NCBI RefSeq assembly: GCF_016464425.1 | Contig: NZ_JADDKQ010000009.1 | Span: 62,001 to 126,000 of the forward strand | Source of the DNA: Actinotalea solisilvae | GTDB lineage: Bacteria > Actinomycetota > Actinomycetes > Actinomycetales > Cellulomonadaceae | Reading direction: 5' to 3' | DNA: 64,000 bases | Shown: one piece after another, positions 47,486-55,578 of the stretch | Layout: each line of letters starts with the position of its first letter | How positions within the stretch are numbered: the first letter of the stretch is position 1 | Made by a program: the position numbers and the translations under genes | The notes under the pieces: generated by a model | The model's input: only the letters and a program-made list of their open reading frames with translations | The model's database searches: none | What the model was told of the DNA's origin: nothing

Positions 47486-48081
47486 GCCACGTGTCGGCCG
47501 ACGACGTCAGGGTGCTGCACGCCGTCCGCACGCTGGGCTACGCGAGCACCGCGCGCGTCGCCGGGCGCGCCGGCCTCCGCGACGACGACGTGCGCGAGCA
47601 CCTCCTCGACGCCCAGGCCCGGGGCTGGGTGAGCGCCTCCTCGTGGGCGGGCGACTCCGGCTGGTCGCTCACCGAGGCCGGTCGGGTGCGGGGCGAGGCA
47701 CTCCTCGCCGCCGAGCTCGACGCCGTGGGCGCCCGGGGCGCCGTCGAGGACGTCCACCGCGACTTCCTCCCGCTCAACGAGGTCGTCGCCGAGGCTTGCA
47801 CGTCCTGGCAGCTCACGGAGCTCGGGATCGGCGGGGGCGGCACGTCGCTGCCCGCGACGGTCGCCCGGCTCGAGGCCGCGGCCGTCGACCTCGCCCGGCT
47901 CGAGGAGCGGCTCACCGCCCGCCTCGCCCGTTTCGCCGGGTACCACGCACGGTTCGCCCGAGCGGTGGAGCGTGCGCACGCCGAGCCCGCCTGGATCAAC
48001 GGGACCGACCGCGACTCGTGCCACCGCGTCTGGTTCGAGCTCCACGAGGACCTCATCGCGACCCTCGGCCTGACCCGCTGA
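47482..48081 (+). CDS. Winged-helix protein paired with the PEP-synthase-like enzyme
   Basis: Protein of 199 residues. N-terminal winged helix (about 5-75; VRVLHAVRTLGYASTARVAG, GWVSASSW), then a helical domain beginning HRDFLPLNEVVAEACTSWQL (about 93) and ending HRVWFELHEDLIATLGLTR. I recall similar proteins annotated as MarR-like regulators beside PEP/pyruvate-binding proteins in other actinobacteria. The tight coupling suggests it binds the enzyme or senses its product; it could also carry the substrate site the enzyme lacks. Both are inference. Confidence 0.72.
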   Translation: MSHVSADDVRVLHAVRTLGYASTARVAGRAGLRDDDVREHLLDAQARGWVSASSWAGDSGWSLTEAGRVRGEALLAAELDAVGARGAVEDVHRDFLPLNEVVAEACTSWQLTELGIGGGGTSLPATVARLEAAAVDLARLEERLTARLARFAGYHARFARAVERAHAEPAWINGTDRDSCHRVWFELHEDLIATLGLTR

Positions 48082-48107
48082 CCGGCCGGGGTGCCCGAGC
48101 GCGGGTC

Positions 48108-48119
48108 TAGGGTGCCCCC
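48108..48119 (+). promoter_or_regulatory. -10 element of the AlkZ-type gene (leaderless type)
   Basis: TAGGGT, 6 nt, ATG. Confidence 0.55.
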
Positions 48120-49319
48120 ATGATCGCGACCGTGGTCGACACGCCGCACCTCAACCGGGCGCTGCTCGCACGCCAGCACCTGCTCGAGCGCGTGGCGGGG
48201 AGCCCGGACGGCGCGGTGGCGCCGGGCGCGGTGGAGGACCTCGTGGAGCACCTCGTCGGGCTCCAGGCGCAGAACCCGTCGACCGCCTACCCGACCCTCT
48301 GGAGCCGGCTCGCGGGCTTCACGCACGCCGACCTCGGCGACGCGCTGCTCGACCGGCGCGTCGTGCGCGTCGCCGCCATGCGCGGGACCATCCACCTGCT
48401 CACGGCGAGGGACGCGCTCGAGCTGCCCGAGCTGCTGCGGCCGCTCTTCGTCCGGGGCCTGCGCTCCAACGCCGCCTACGGCCCGGCCCTGCGCGACGTC
48501 GACCTGGGCGAGCTCGCCGCCGTCGCGCGCGACCTCGTCGAGACCGAGCCTCTGACCCCGCAGCAGCTGGGCGCACGGTTGGCCGAGCGCTGGGACACCG
48601 ACCCGGGCGCGCTGTCCTACGCCGCGCGGGGCACCAACGCCCTGGTCCAGGTGACACCGCGCGGGGTGTGGGGCCGCTCGGGCGGCACCACCTGGACGAC
48701 GACGCGTGCGTGGCTGGGCGCCGAGCCGGCGTCGTACGGCGGACCCGCGGACGACTTGGCGCCGGGCGACGACCCCGTGCGCGACGCCGCGCTCGAACGG
48801 CTCGTCCTGCGCTATCTCGCCGCCTACGGTCCCGCGAGCATCGCGGACGTGCAGTACTGGTCGGGCCTCACCGGGCTGCGACCCGTGGTCGCGAGCCTCC
48901 GCGACCGGCTCGACGTCGTGCGGGCCGAGCCGACGCCGGCGGGCCGCCCGGGCCGCGAGCTGCTCGATCTCCCGGGGGCGCCGCGCCCGCCCGCGGGCAC
49001 GCCCGCGCCCGTCCGGTTCCTCGCCGACTACGACGACGTCTGGCTCGCCCACGCCGAGCGGTCGCGCATCGTCGAGCCCGAGCACCGCGACCGCGTCCGC
49101 TCCCCGAACGGCGTCGTGCCGGGCCGCGTGCTCGTGGACGGGTACGTCCGGGGGACGTGGGCCGTCCGGCGCGCCCGCGGCGAGCCCACGACGCTCGAGG
49201 TCACGCCGTTCGTGCCGCTGACGGCCCGGCAGCGCGCCGAGGTCACCGCGGAGGCCGAGGGGTTCGTCCGCTTCGTCGCCGATGACGCCGAGGTGCACGC
49301 GGTCACGGTCGCCGCCTGA
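48120..49319 (+). CDS. AlkZ-type DNA glycosylase-family protein (HTH_42, QxQ motif)
   Basis: Winged-helix protein of 399 residues in the AlkZ branch of the family. The catalytic-loop motif is LVGLQAQNPSTAY (near residue 48): QAQ fits the QxQ form of Streptomyces AlkZ, which excises azinomycin-type crosslinks. Other blocks: MRGTIHLLTARDA, LRYLAAYGPASIADVQYWSGL, VRFLADYDDVWLAHAERSRI and VLVDGYVRGTW. It differs from the QID protein at 32-33.5 kb. It has its own leaderless promoter. Substrate range cannot be inferred. Confidence 0.82.
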   Translation: MIATVVDTPHLNRALLARQHLLERVAGSPDGAVAPGAVEDLVEHLVGLQAQNPSTAYPTLWSRLAGFTHADLGDALLDRRVVRVAAMRGTIHLLTARDALELPELLRPLFVRGLRSNAAYGPALRDVDLGELAAVARDLVETEPLTPQQLGARLAERWDTDPGALSYAARGTNALVQVTPRGVWGRSGGTTWTTTRAWLGAEPASYGGPADDLAPGDDPVRDAALERLVLRYLAAYGPASIADVQYWSGLTGLRPVVASLRDRLDVVRAEPTPAGRPGRELLDLPGAPRPPAGTPAPVRFLADYDDVWLAHAERSRIVEPEHRDRVRSPNGVVPGRVLVDGYVRGTWAVRRARGEPTTLEVTPFVPLTARQRAEVTAEAEGFVRFVADDAEVHAVTVAA

Positions 49320-49322
49320 CCC

Positions 49323-49440
49323 CACGTGGCAGGTCCGCGGAGCACCGTGGCCGAGCGCGGAGCCACGTGCCGGGTCCGCGGAGCACCGTGGCGGAGTGCG
49401 GAGCCCCGTGGCACATGCGCGGAGCACGGTGCCACGACAC
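49323..49440 (-). repeat. Minisatellite-like array, left of the DUF559 gene
   Basis: Five GCGGAGC cores plus one degenerate copy, in units such as GCGGAGCACCGTGGC and GCGGAGCCCCGTGGC, with uneven spacing. They are the reverse complement of the units in the array on the other side of the DUF559 gene. Begins directly after the AlkZ-type stop. Confidence 0.7.
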
Positions 49441-49441
49441 C

Positions 49442-49468
49442 CCGGCGTGTCGCGGCACGAGGCTCCGC
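49442..49468 (+). repeat. Left copy of 27-bp direct repeat flanking the DUF559 gene
   Basis: Identical in 26 of 27 positions to 50592-50618 and in the same orientation (key parts CCGGCGTGTCG and GGCACGAGGCTCCGC). Its first half also pairs with the sequence just before it (GTGCCACGACAC / GTGTCGCGGCAC, one mismatch), giving a hairpin. Confidence 0.75.
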
Positions 49469-49497
49469 GGCGGGGCGTCGGCGACCGGGTGCGCCGA

Positions 49498-50445
49498 TCA
49501 CGGGACGACCACCCAGCGGCGGGCAGCCGCAGGACGCCGGCTCGCCCGTCCGTACGCGGCGCGCAGCCTCGCCTGCCACGCCCGGGCGCCGGAGTCGCCG
49601 ACGTCGACGGATGTCGCCCTGACCACGAGGAGCCCCAGCTCCTCGAGCGACTCCTGGCGTGCTGCGCCCGTGCTCCGTCGAGCGCTGCCCGAGTGCACGC
49701 CGCCGTCGTACTCGCCGACGACGCCGGCGTCCGGGTCGAGGAGGTCCACCCGAGCGACGAAGCGGCCCGCGGGGTCGAGCACCCGAGCGTTGACCATGGG
49801 ACGCGGCAGGCCGGCGTCGAGCCAGAGCAACCGGAGCACCGACTCCTGCGGTGACTCCGTGCCGGGTGCGCACAGGTCGAGGACGCGACGGGCTGCAGCC
49901 CTCCCCTGCCACTGCCCGGGCGCGAGGACCAGCGCCGCGAGCTCGTCGACCGTGAGCAGGCCGAGGGCGAGCATCCGGTCGACGGCGATCACTCCGGACG
50001 TCACCGGGAGCAGGCGCGCCATGTCGAGAGCGGTCCTCGCCGGTGTCGACGCGACGACGCCCAGGACCCGCGCGCGGGACTCCTCCGGCACCGGGCTCCG
50101 GAACACCCGCACGTCCGGCCGGTGCGCCAGGCGACTGTGCCGGGCCGCGCACACGACGACCCGAGCGACCGGACCATCCGCCCGCGCCTCCTGCCACCGC
50201 CGGCCGCCGTCGAACACGGGGTCCGGGGCACCTGTCGCGAGCTCGTGGAGCCGAGCAGCCGACCACCCGCCGACGACCGCGTGCGGCGGCAGCTGCGCCG
50301 CCACAGCCGCGATCCTCACGTCGGGGTCGAGGAGGTCCGTCCCTGTCGGGACCCAGGCACCGCGCCGCACCGTGCCGAACGCGGGTCCGCGGACCCGCTG
50401 GCCCCGGCTCGAGAGCTCGACCATGACCGGCGTCGGGATGACCAT
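49498..50445 (-). CDS. DUF559 / AbiEi-like protein (Vsr-type nuclease fold)
   Basis: Protein of 315 residues. The N-terminal part (about 1-110) resembles the AbiEi-type antitoxin-like region (RGQRVRGPAFGTVRRGAWVPTG; HAVVGGWSAARLHELATG). The C-terminal part (about 215-300) is a DUF559/Vsr-like PD-(D/E)xK domain with ARVDLLDPDAGVVGEYDGGV: the Asp, the Glu-x-Asp and the following His are visible. Such proteins are frequent in actinobacterial genomes; no function is proven. No partner toxin gene is adjacent. GATGCT lies 6 nt before the ATG. The gene is bracketed by direct and inverted repeats. Confidence 0.72.
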   Translation of the reverse strand: MVIPTPVMVELSSRGQRVRGPAFGTVRRGAWVPTGTDLLDPDVRIAAVAAQLPPHAVVGGWSAARLHELATGAPDPVFDGGRRWQEARADGPVARVVVCAARHSRLAHRPDVRVFRSPVPEESRARVLGVVASTPARTALDMARLLPVTSGVIAVDRMLALGLLTVDELAALVLAPGQWQGRAAARRVLDLCAPGTESPQESVLRLLWLDAGLPRPMVNARVLDPAGRFVARVDLLDPDAGVVGEYDGGVHSGSARRSTGAARQESLEELGLLVVRATSVDVGDSGARAWQARLRAAYGRASRRPAAARRWVVVP

Positions 50446-50457
50446 CCGCGGAGCATC
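50446..50457 (-). promoter_or_regulatory. -10 element of the DUF559 gene
   Basis: GATGCT, 6 nt, ATG on the minus strand. Confidence 0.45.
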
Positions 50458-50570
50458 GGACCCGGCGACGACGCACGGTGCCCGGGTCCCACGGGACTGT
50501 GGGGCGCACCGCGCATCCCCGTCCTGTGCACCGGCGACCTCGCGCGCGCCTCAGCCGTCACACCGACCGA

Positions 50571-50616
50571 GGAGCCTCGTGCCGCGGCGCGCCGGCGTGT
50601 CGTGGCACGAGGCTCC
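50571..50616. terminator. 13-bp perfect hairpin right of the DUF559 gene
   Basis: GGAGCCTCGTGCC (50571-50583) / GGCACGAGGCTCC (50604-50616) with a 20-nt loop. It lies upstream of the DUF559 gene and within the 371-bp gap after the SpoIIM gene end, so it could stop read-through in either direction, or be a REP-like element. It includes most of the right 27-bp direct repeat. Confidence 0.5.
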
Positions 50617-50618
50617 GC
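50592..50618 (+). repeat. Right copy of 27-bp direct repeat flanking the DUF559 gene
   Basis: Matches 49442-49468 with a single C/T difference, same orientation, 1150 bp apart. Confidence 0.75.
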
Positions 50619-50625
50619 ACACTCC

Positions 50626-50728
50626 CCACGGGGCTCCGCACAGCCACGGGGCTCCGCACAGGGCCACGGGGCTCCGCACAGGGGCACGGGGCTCCGCACT
50701 GGGGCACGGGGGCACGGGGCTCCGCGCA
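50626..50728 (+). repeat. Tandem array, right of the DUF559 gene
   Basis: Five copies of CCACGGGGCTCCGCAC (variants end in CGCACT or CGCGCA; some have GC before ACGG) at 17-22 bp intervals. The unit GCCACGGGGCTCCGC is the exact reverse complement of GCGGAGCCCCGTGGC in the left array. The remaining 50729-50816 is G+C-rich with no further feature seen. Confidence 0.8.
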
Positions 50729-50816
50729 CCCACCACGGGGTGCGCGGGCGGGGTGCCGCGCGGCGAGGGCGCGCGGTGCCGCCGTCGCGGCCCGGGGCGG
50801 CGGGCCGGCCCCGGCC

Positions 50817-51812
50817 TCAGGCCGCGATGGGCAGCTGGTCGACGTTCTGGTCGGCCCGCAGGTCGCCCGTCTCGCCGTCGGCGGCCGCACGGCGGCCCAG
50901 CACCAGCACGTAGACCCAGTAGGCCGCGAGCACGAGCGCGCCGATGACGATCTTGAGCCACCACGGCAGCGGCGACGGCGTCACGAAGCCCTCGACGAGG
51001 CCCGAGACGCCGAGCACTCCCACGAGGCCGATCGCGACGACGAAGAGCGAGCGCCCCTCCTCCGCGAGCGCGCGCCCGCGGGGCCGGCCGCCGGGGTCGA
51101 TGATCGTCCAGAAGATCTTCAGCCCCGCGGCGCCCGCGACGAAGATCGCGGTGAGCTCCATGAGCCCGTGCGGGAGGATGAGGCTGAAGAACACCCCGAG
51201 GCCGTCGTGCAGCGCCATGACGGCACCCGCGGAGCCGACCGCGACCGCGTTCTGGATGAGCACGTACACGGGCAGGATGCCCGTGATGCCGAACGCCACG
51301 CACTGCGCCGCGATCCACGCGTTGTTGGTCCACACCTGTGCCGCGAAGCTCTGGCCCGGGTAGTTCGAGTAGTAGTTCGCGAACTCCTCGTCCGCGTACT
51401 GCTGGAGCTGCGCGGGCGTGCCCATCGCGGCCTGCGCGTCGGTGTCCCCGTACACGTGGACGCCGGCCACGACGGCGATCGCGCAGAACACGACGGTCAC
51501 CGCGACCGTCCACCACCGGACCCGGTAGAACGCGACGGGCACGACGACGGTGAGGAACCGGACGACGTCCGACCACGACGGGTCGTGCGTACCGGCGATC
51601 GCCGACCGGGCGCGCCCGAGGACGTCGGAGAGGCGCGAGACGACCGCCGGGTCGGGTGCGACGGAGCGGATGGTCGACAGGTGGGTCGCGACCTCCTGGT
51701 AGAGGCGGACCAGCTCGTCCGCCTCGGCCCCGCTGAGGCCGGACCGGCGCGAGAGCTCGTCGAGCCGCGCCCACGTCGGCGCGTGCACGGCGGAGAACGC
51801 GTCGAGGTCCAC
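50817..51812 (-). CDS. Stage II sporulation protein M-like (DUF95) membrane protein
   Basis: Protein of 331 residues. A soluble N-terminal helical part (about 1-95; DLDAFSAVHAPTWARLDELSRR) precedes about six hydrophobic segments, with the SpoIIM/DUF95 phrase ILPHGLMELTAIFVAGAAGLKI near 209. In Actinobacteria this family occurs beside MoxR-DUF58 and RDD genes and is not evidence of endospores. It is divergent from the RDD gene, as usual. GTG start with CAGGCT 7 nt upstream. Confidence 0.88.
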   Translation of the reverse strand: MDLDAFSAVHAPTWARLDELSRRSGLSGAEADELVRLYQEVATHLSTIRSVAPDPAVVSRLSDVLGRARSAIAGTHDPSWSDVVRFLTVVVPVAFYRVRWWTVAVTVVFCAIAVVAGVHVYGDTDAQAAMGTPAQLQQYADEEFANYYSNYPGQSFAAQVWTNNAWIAAQCVAFGITGILPVYVLIQNAVAVGSAGAVMALHDGLGVFFSLILPHGLMELTAIFVAGAAGLKIFWTIIDPGGRPRGRALAEEGRSLFVVAIGLVGVLGVSGLVEGFVTPSPLPWWLKIVIGALVLAAYWVYVLVLGRRAAADGETGDLRADQNVDQLPIAA

Positions 51813-51876
51813 GGCCGAAAGCCTGCCACACCGGCCGGTACTCTCCTGCTCAGGCGGGACGACGGAGGGCGGCGGG

Positions 51877-52695
51877 GTGCAGGACGAGATCGTCATCGGC
51901 GAGGGCGTCGCCCTCGACGCACGTCCCGCGTCGTTCGCGACCCGGATGCTCGGCGCCCTCATCGACGTCGTCGCGCTCGGCGTCCTGGGCGTCGTGCTCA
52001 TCCTCGTGGCGAGCACCGCGGGCAGGAACCTCGACGAGGCGGCCGGCGCCGCGCTCGCGATCACCCTCCTCGTCATGGTGCTCGTCGTCATCCCCGCGAC
52101 GGTCGAGACGCTGACGCGCGGCCGCTCGCTCGGCAAGCTGGCGCTGGGCCTGCGCATCGTGCGCGACGACGGCGGCCCGATCCGGGTGCGCCACGCCGTC
52201 ATCCGGGCGCTCGTGGGCGTCCTCGAGCTGTGGTTCACCTCGGGCGGCGTCGCCATCATCGCCTCGCTCGTGCACCCCAAGGGCAAGCGGCTCGGCGACA
52301 TGCTCGCGGGCACCTACGCGGTCCGCGTGCGGGGCGGCCAGCGCGCGCTGCCGCCCCTCACCATGCCGCACGAGCTCGCCGCCTGGGCGCGCAACGCGGA
52401 CATCCGCCGCCTGCCGGACGGGCTCGCGCTCTCGGCCCGGCAGTTCCTCGGCCGGGCGGCGACCCTGCACCAGGCCTCGCGCGTGCGCCTCGGCGACCAG
52501 ATCGCCGGGGAGATGGAGCGCTACGTGGCCCCGGGACCTCCGCTCGGCACGCACCCCGAGCGCTTCATCGCGGCCGTGCTCGCGGAGCGCCGGGACCGCG
52601 AGTTCGCGCACGCCTCCGAGGCGGCGCGCGCCGCCGCGGCCGAGGCGGTCCTCCTGCACCGCCTCCCCCACGCCGTCCCGGACCCGGCGGTCTGA
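51877..52695 (+). CDS. RDD-family membrane protein
   Basis: Protein of 272 residues. RDD domain about 12-150: RPASFATRMLGALIDVVALG (the R-x-D core), helices at about 22-44, 54-72 and 113-130, and HPKGKRLGDMLAGTYAVRV. A soluble, mostly helical cytoplasmic C-terminus follows (about 155-272). Start GTG has GGAGG within 10 nt. Divergent from the SpoIIM-like gene; a TACTCT hexamer lies at 51838-51843. Transport function, if any, unknown. Confidence 0.85.
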   Translation: MQDEIVIGEGVALDARPASFATRMLGALIDVVALGVLGVVLILVASTAGRNLDEAAGAALAITLLVMVLVVIPATVETLTRGRSLGKLALGLRIVRDDGGPIRVRHAVIRALVGVLELWFTSGGVAIIASLVHPKGKRLGDMLAGTYAVRVRGGQRALPPLTMPHELAAWARNADIRRLPDGLALSARQFLGRAATLHQASRVRLGDQIAGEMERYVAPGPPLGTHPERFIAAVLAERRDREFAHASEAARAAAAEAVLLHRLPHAVPDPAV

Positions 52696-52711
52696 CGCCC
52701 GCCGGACGCGC

Positions 52712-53506
52712 CTAGCGTCCCGAGACGCTGAAGTGCTGGTAGTCGACGGGGCTGTCCCACGACCCGCCCCACTGCCAGCCTGCCGCCGCGAACGCCTCGA
52801 CGACGACGTCGCCCGCGTGGATCACCCCGGGCAGGTCCGGACGGTCCGCGTAGCCCCGACCGGCGTCCGGGGCGACGTGGCGCCCGAGCACGTAGGGGTT
52901 CTCGACCGGGTTGAGGTCGATCGCGCGCCCGTACGCGTGCTCCGACCACTCCGTGCCGCCGGTGATCGCGCGGCAGTTGAACGCCGAGGTGTTGTCCGCG
53001 TCCATCGAGTCGGTGTCGTCCCCGCCGAAGTCGTCGACCAGCCGCATCGACCGCACGGGGTACCGCTCGGCGAAGAGCGTCGCGAACACGCCGACGACGC
53101 CGTCGGCGACGTCCGCGTGCACGACGAGCTCGCCGGTCGCGACCGTGCCGTCGAAGGTCACGTGGCTCACGGTGACGTACCGCAGGTCCTCGAGCGGGAC
53201 GGGGCAGCCGGCCCGCCACGACGACGGCGTCATCCGGTCCGCGAGCTCGGGCGTGATCGACCCGACCGCCGACCGGAACATGGGCGTGGGCACGGCCGCC
53301 GGCGCGGGCGGGGCGGCGAGGGGCGCAGGCGCGACCGAGGGCGCTGCGTCCGGCGCGGTCGCCGCGGCGTCGGTCTCGACGGCCGGCCCCCGCTCGGTGA
53401 GGCCGCCGCCCGGCGCGGGGCTCGGCTCCCCGGACGCGAGCGAGCACGCCGTCGCCGACACGCACAGCAGCGCGACGAGCAGCACGGAGCGTCCCCCACG
53501 TCCCAT
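52712..53506 (-). CDS. M15-family peptidase lipoprotein
   Basis: Probable D,D-carboxypeptidase-like peptidoglycan enzyme, 264 residues. Signal peptide with lipobox ATAC (VLLVALLCVSATAC; Cys about 21), a Pro/Ala-rich spacer (about 25-80), and the M15 catalytic part with WSEHAYGRAIDLNP (about 178-191) and DYQHFS near the C-terminus, giving the zinc ligands H, D and H. CATACT lies 6 nt before the ATG, which fixes the start over the longer reading. Stop lies 16 nt from the convergent RDD stop. Second M15 enzyme in the window. Confidence 0.85.
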   Translation of the reverse strand: MGRGGRSVLLVALLCVSATACSLASGEPSPAPGGGLTERGPAVETDAAATAPDAAPSVAPAPLAAPPAPAAVPTPMFRSAVGSITPELADRMTPSSWRAGCPVPLEDLRYVTVSHVTFDGTVATGELVVHADVADGVVGVFATLFAERYPVRSMRLVDDFGGDDTDSMDADNTSAFNCRAITGGTEWSEHAYGRAIDLNPVENPYVLGRHVAPDAGRGYADRPDLPGVIHAGDVVVEAFAAAGWQWGGSWDSPVDYQHFSVSGR

Positions 53507-53518
53507 CGCCCGAGTATG
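53507..53518 (-). promoter_or_regulatory. -10 element of the M15 lipoprotein gene
   Basis: CATACT, 6 nt, ATG on the minus strand. Confidence 0.5.
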
Positions 53519-53572
53519 GCCCGGACCCCACGTCACGCGGGAGCACGGGCATGCGGCCTGCGCCTGCGGGCA

Positions 53573-53612
53573 CGACGCAGGGGCCCGCGGTCACCCGCGA
53601 GCCCCTGCGTCG
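53573..53612 (-). terminator. Terminator of ahcY
   Basis: A 12-bp perfect outer stem (CGACGCAGGGGC / GCCCCTGCGTCG) and a 5-bp inner stem (CGCGG / CCGCG) around TCAC, 32 nt past the ahcY stop. A second perfect palindrome, GGCGTCGCGCGACGCC, lies between it and the stop (53622-53637). Confidence 0.75.
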
Positions 53613-53644
53613 GTGGTCGGGAGGCGTCGCGCGACGCCCCGGCC

Positions 53645-55150
<1,506 letters not shown>

Positions 55151-55338
55151 GGTCACCTCGAGGTCTCGGCACCCCGGCCGCAGCGCGGCGGGCGTGCGGT
55201 AGGGGTGCGGTCGGTGGTCGGGCGGTTCAGGGTCGCGACGTGCCCACCGCCGCGCGGGGCGCGGCAGGGCGGACGGTGCGAGCCCGGCGCGGCCCCTCCG
55301 GGCCGACGGCATCACCTGCGCCAAGCACGGCCATCGTA
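55151..55338 (-). promoter_or_regulatory. ahcY leader region
   Basis: TACGAT (minus, 55338-55333) 183 nt before the ATG marks a probable promoter; the intervening G+C-rich leader can form several stems. SAH riboswitches often precede ahcY, but I could not align this leader to the conserved SAH-riboswitch core, so it is described as an unassigned leader. Confidence 0.35.
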
Positions 55339-55349
55339 CGCGACGTGCC

Positions 55350-55547
55350 TCAGACCGTCCCGCCCGACGGGACGCCCTCCTCGACGAGCAGCACGGGGAT
55401 GCCGTCGCGCACCGGGTAGGCCAGGGCGCACGCCTGGCCCTGGCACACGAGCTGCGGCGACCCGTCGACGGCCGTCCCGTCGGCGAGGGTCGAGCCGCAC
55501 GCCGGGCAGCGCAGGATGTCGCGCACCCACGAGGCGGGGTCGGTCAT
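55350..55547 (-). CDS. Trm112-family zinc-ribbon protein
   Basis: Small protein of 65 residues, Trm112/YcaR type, a cofactor-like partner that stabilises methyltransferases. CPACGS near residue 14 supplies two Cys ligands; the second pair is altered (CQGQAC near 35). It ends [16 protein letters not shown], the family's hallmark. GGAGG 5 nt before the ATG. Lies between manB and ahcY on the same strand, 32 nt after manB. Confidence 0.88.
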   Translation of the reverse strand: MTDPASWVRDILRCPACGSTLADGTAVDGSPQLVCQGQACALAYPVRDGIPVLLVEEGVPSGGTV

Positions 55548-55578
55548 GGCGTCCTCCGGTTCCGCCGGCAGGGCCGGC

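Noticed and set aside
49321-50735. CRISPR array at the repeats near the DUF559 gene
   Set aside because: Units are short, of uneven spacing and partly continuous, with no unique spacers of constant length and no cas genes.
50817-51812. Evidence of endospore formation from the SpoIIM-like gene
   Set aside because: DUF95/SpoIIM proteins are widespread in non-sporulating Actinobacteria beside MoxR-DUF58; no other sporulation gene is present.
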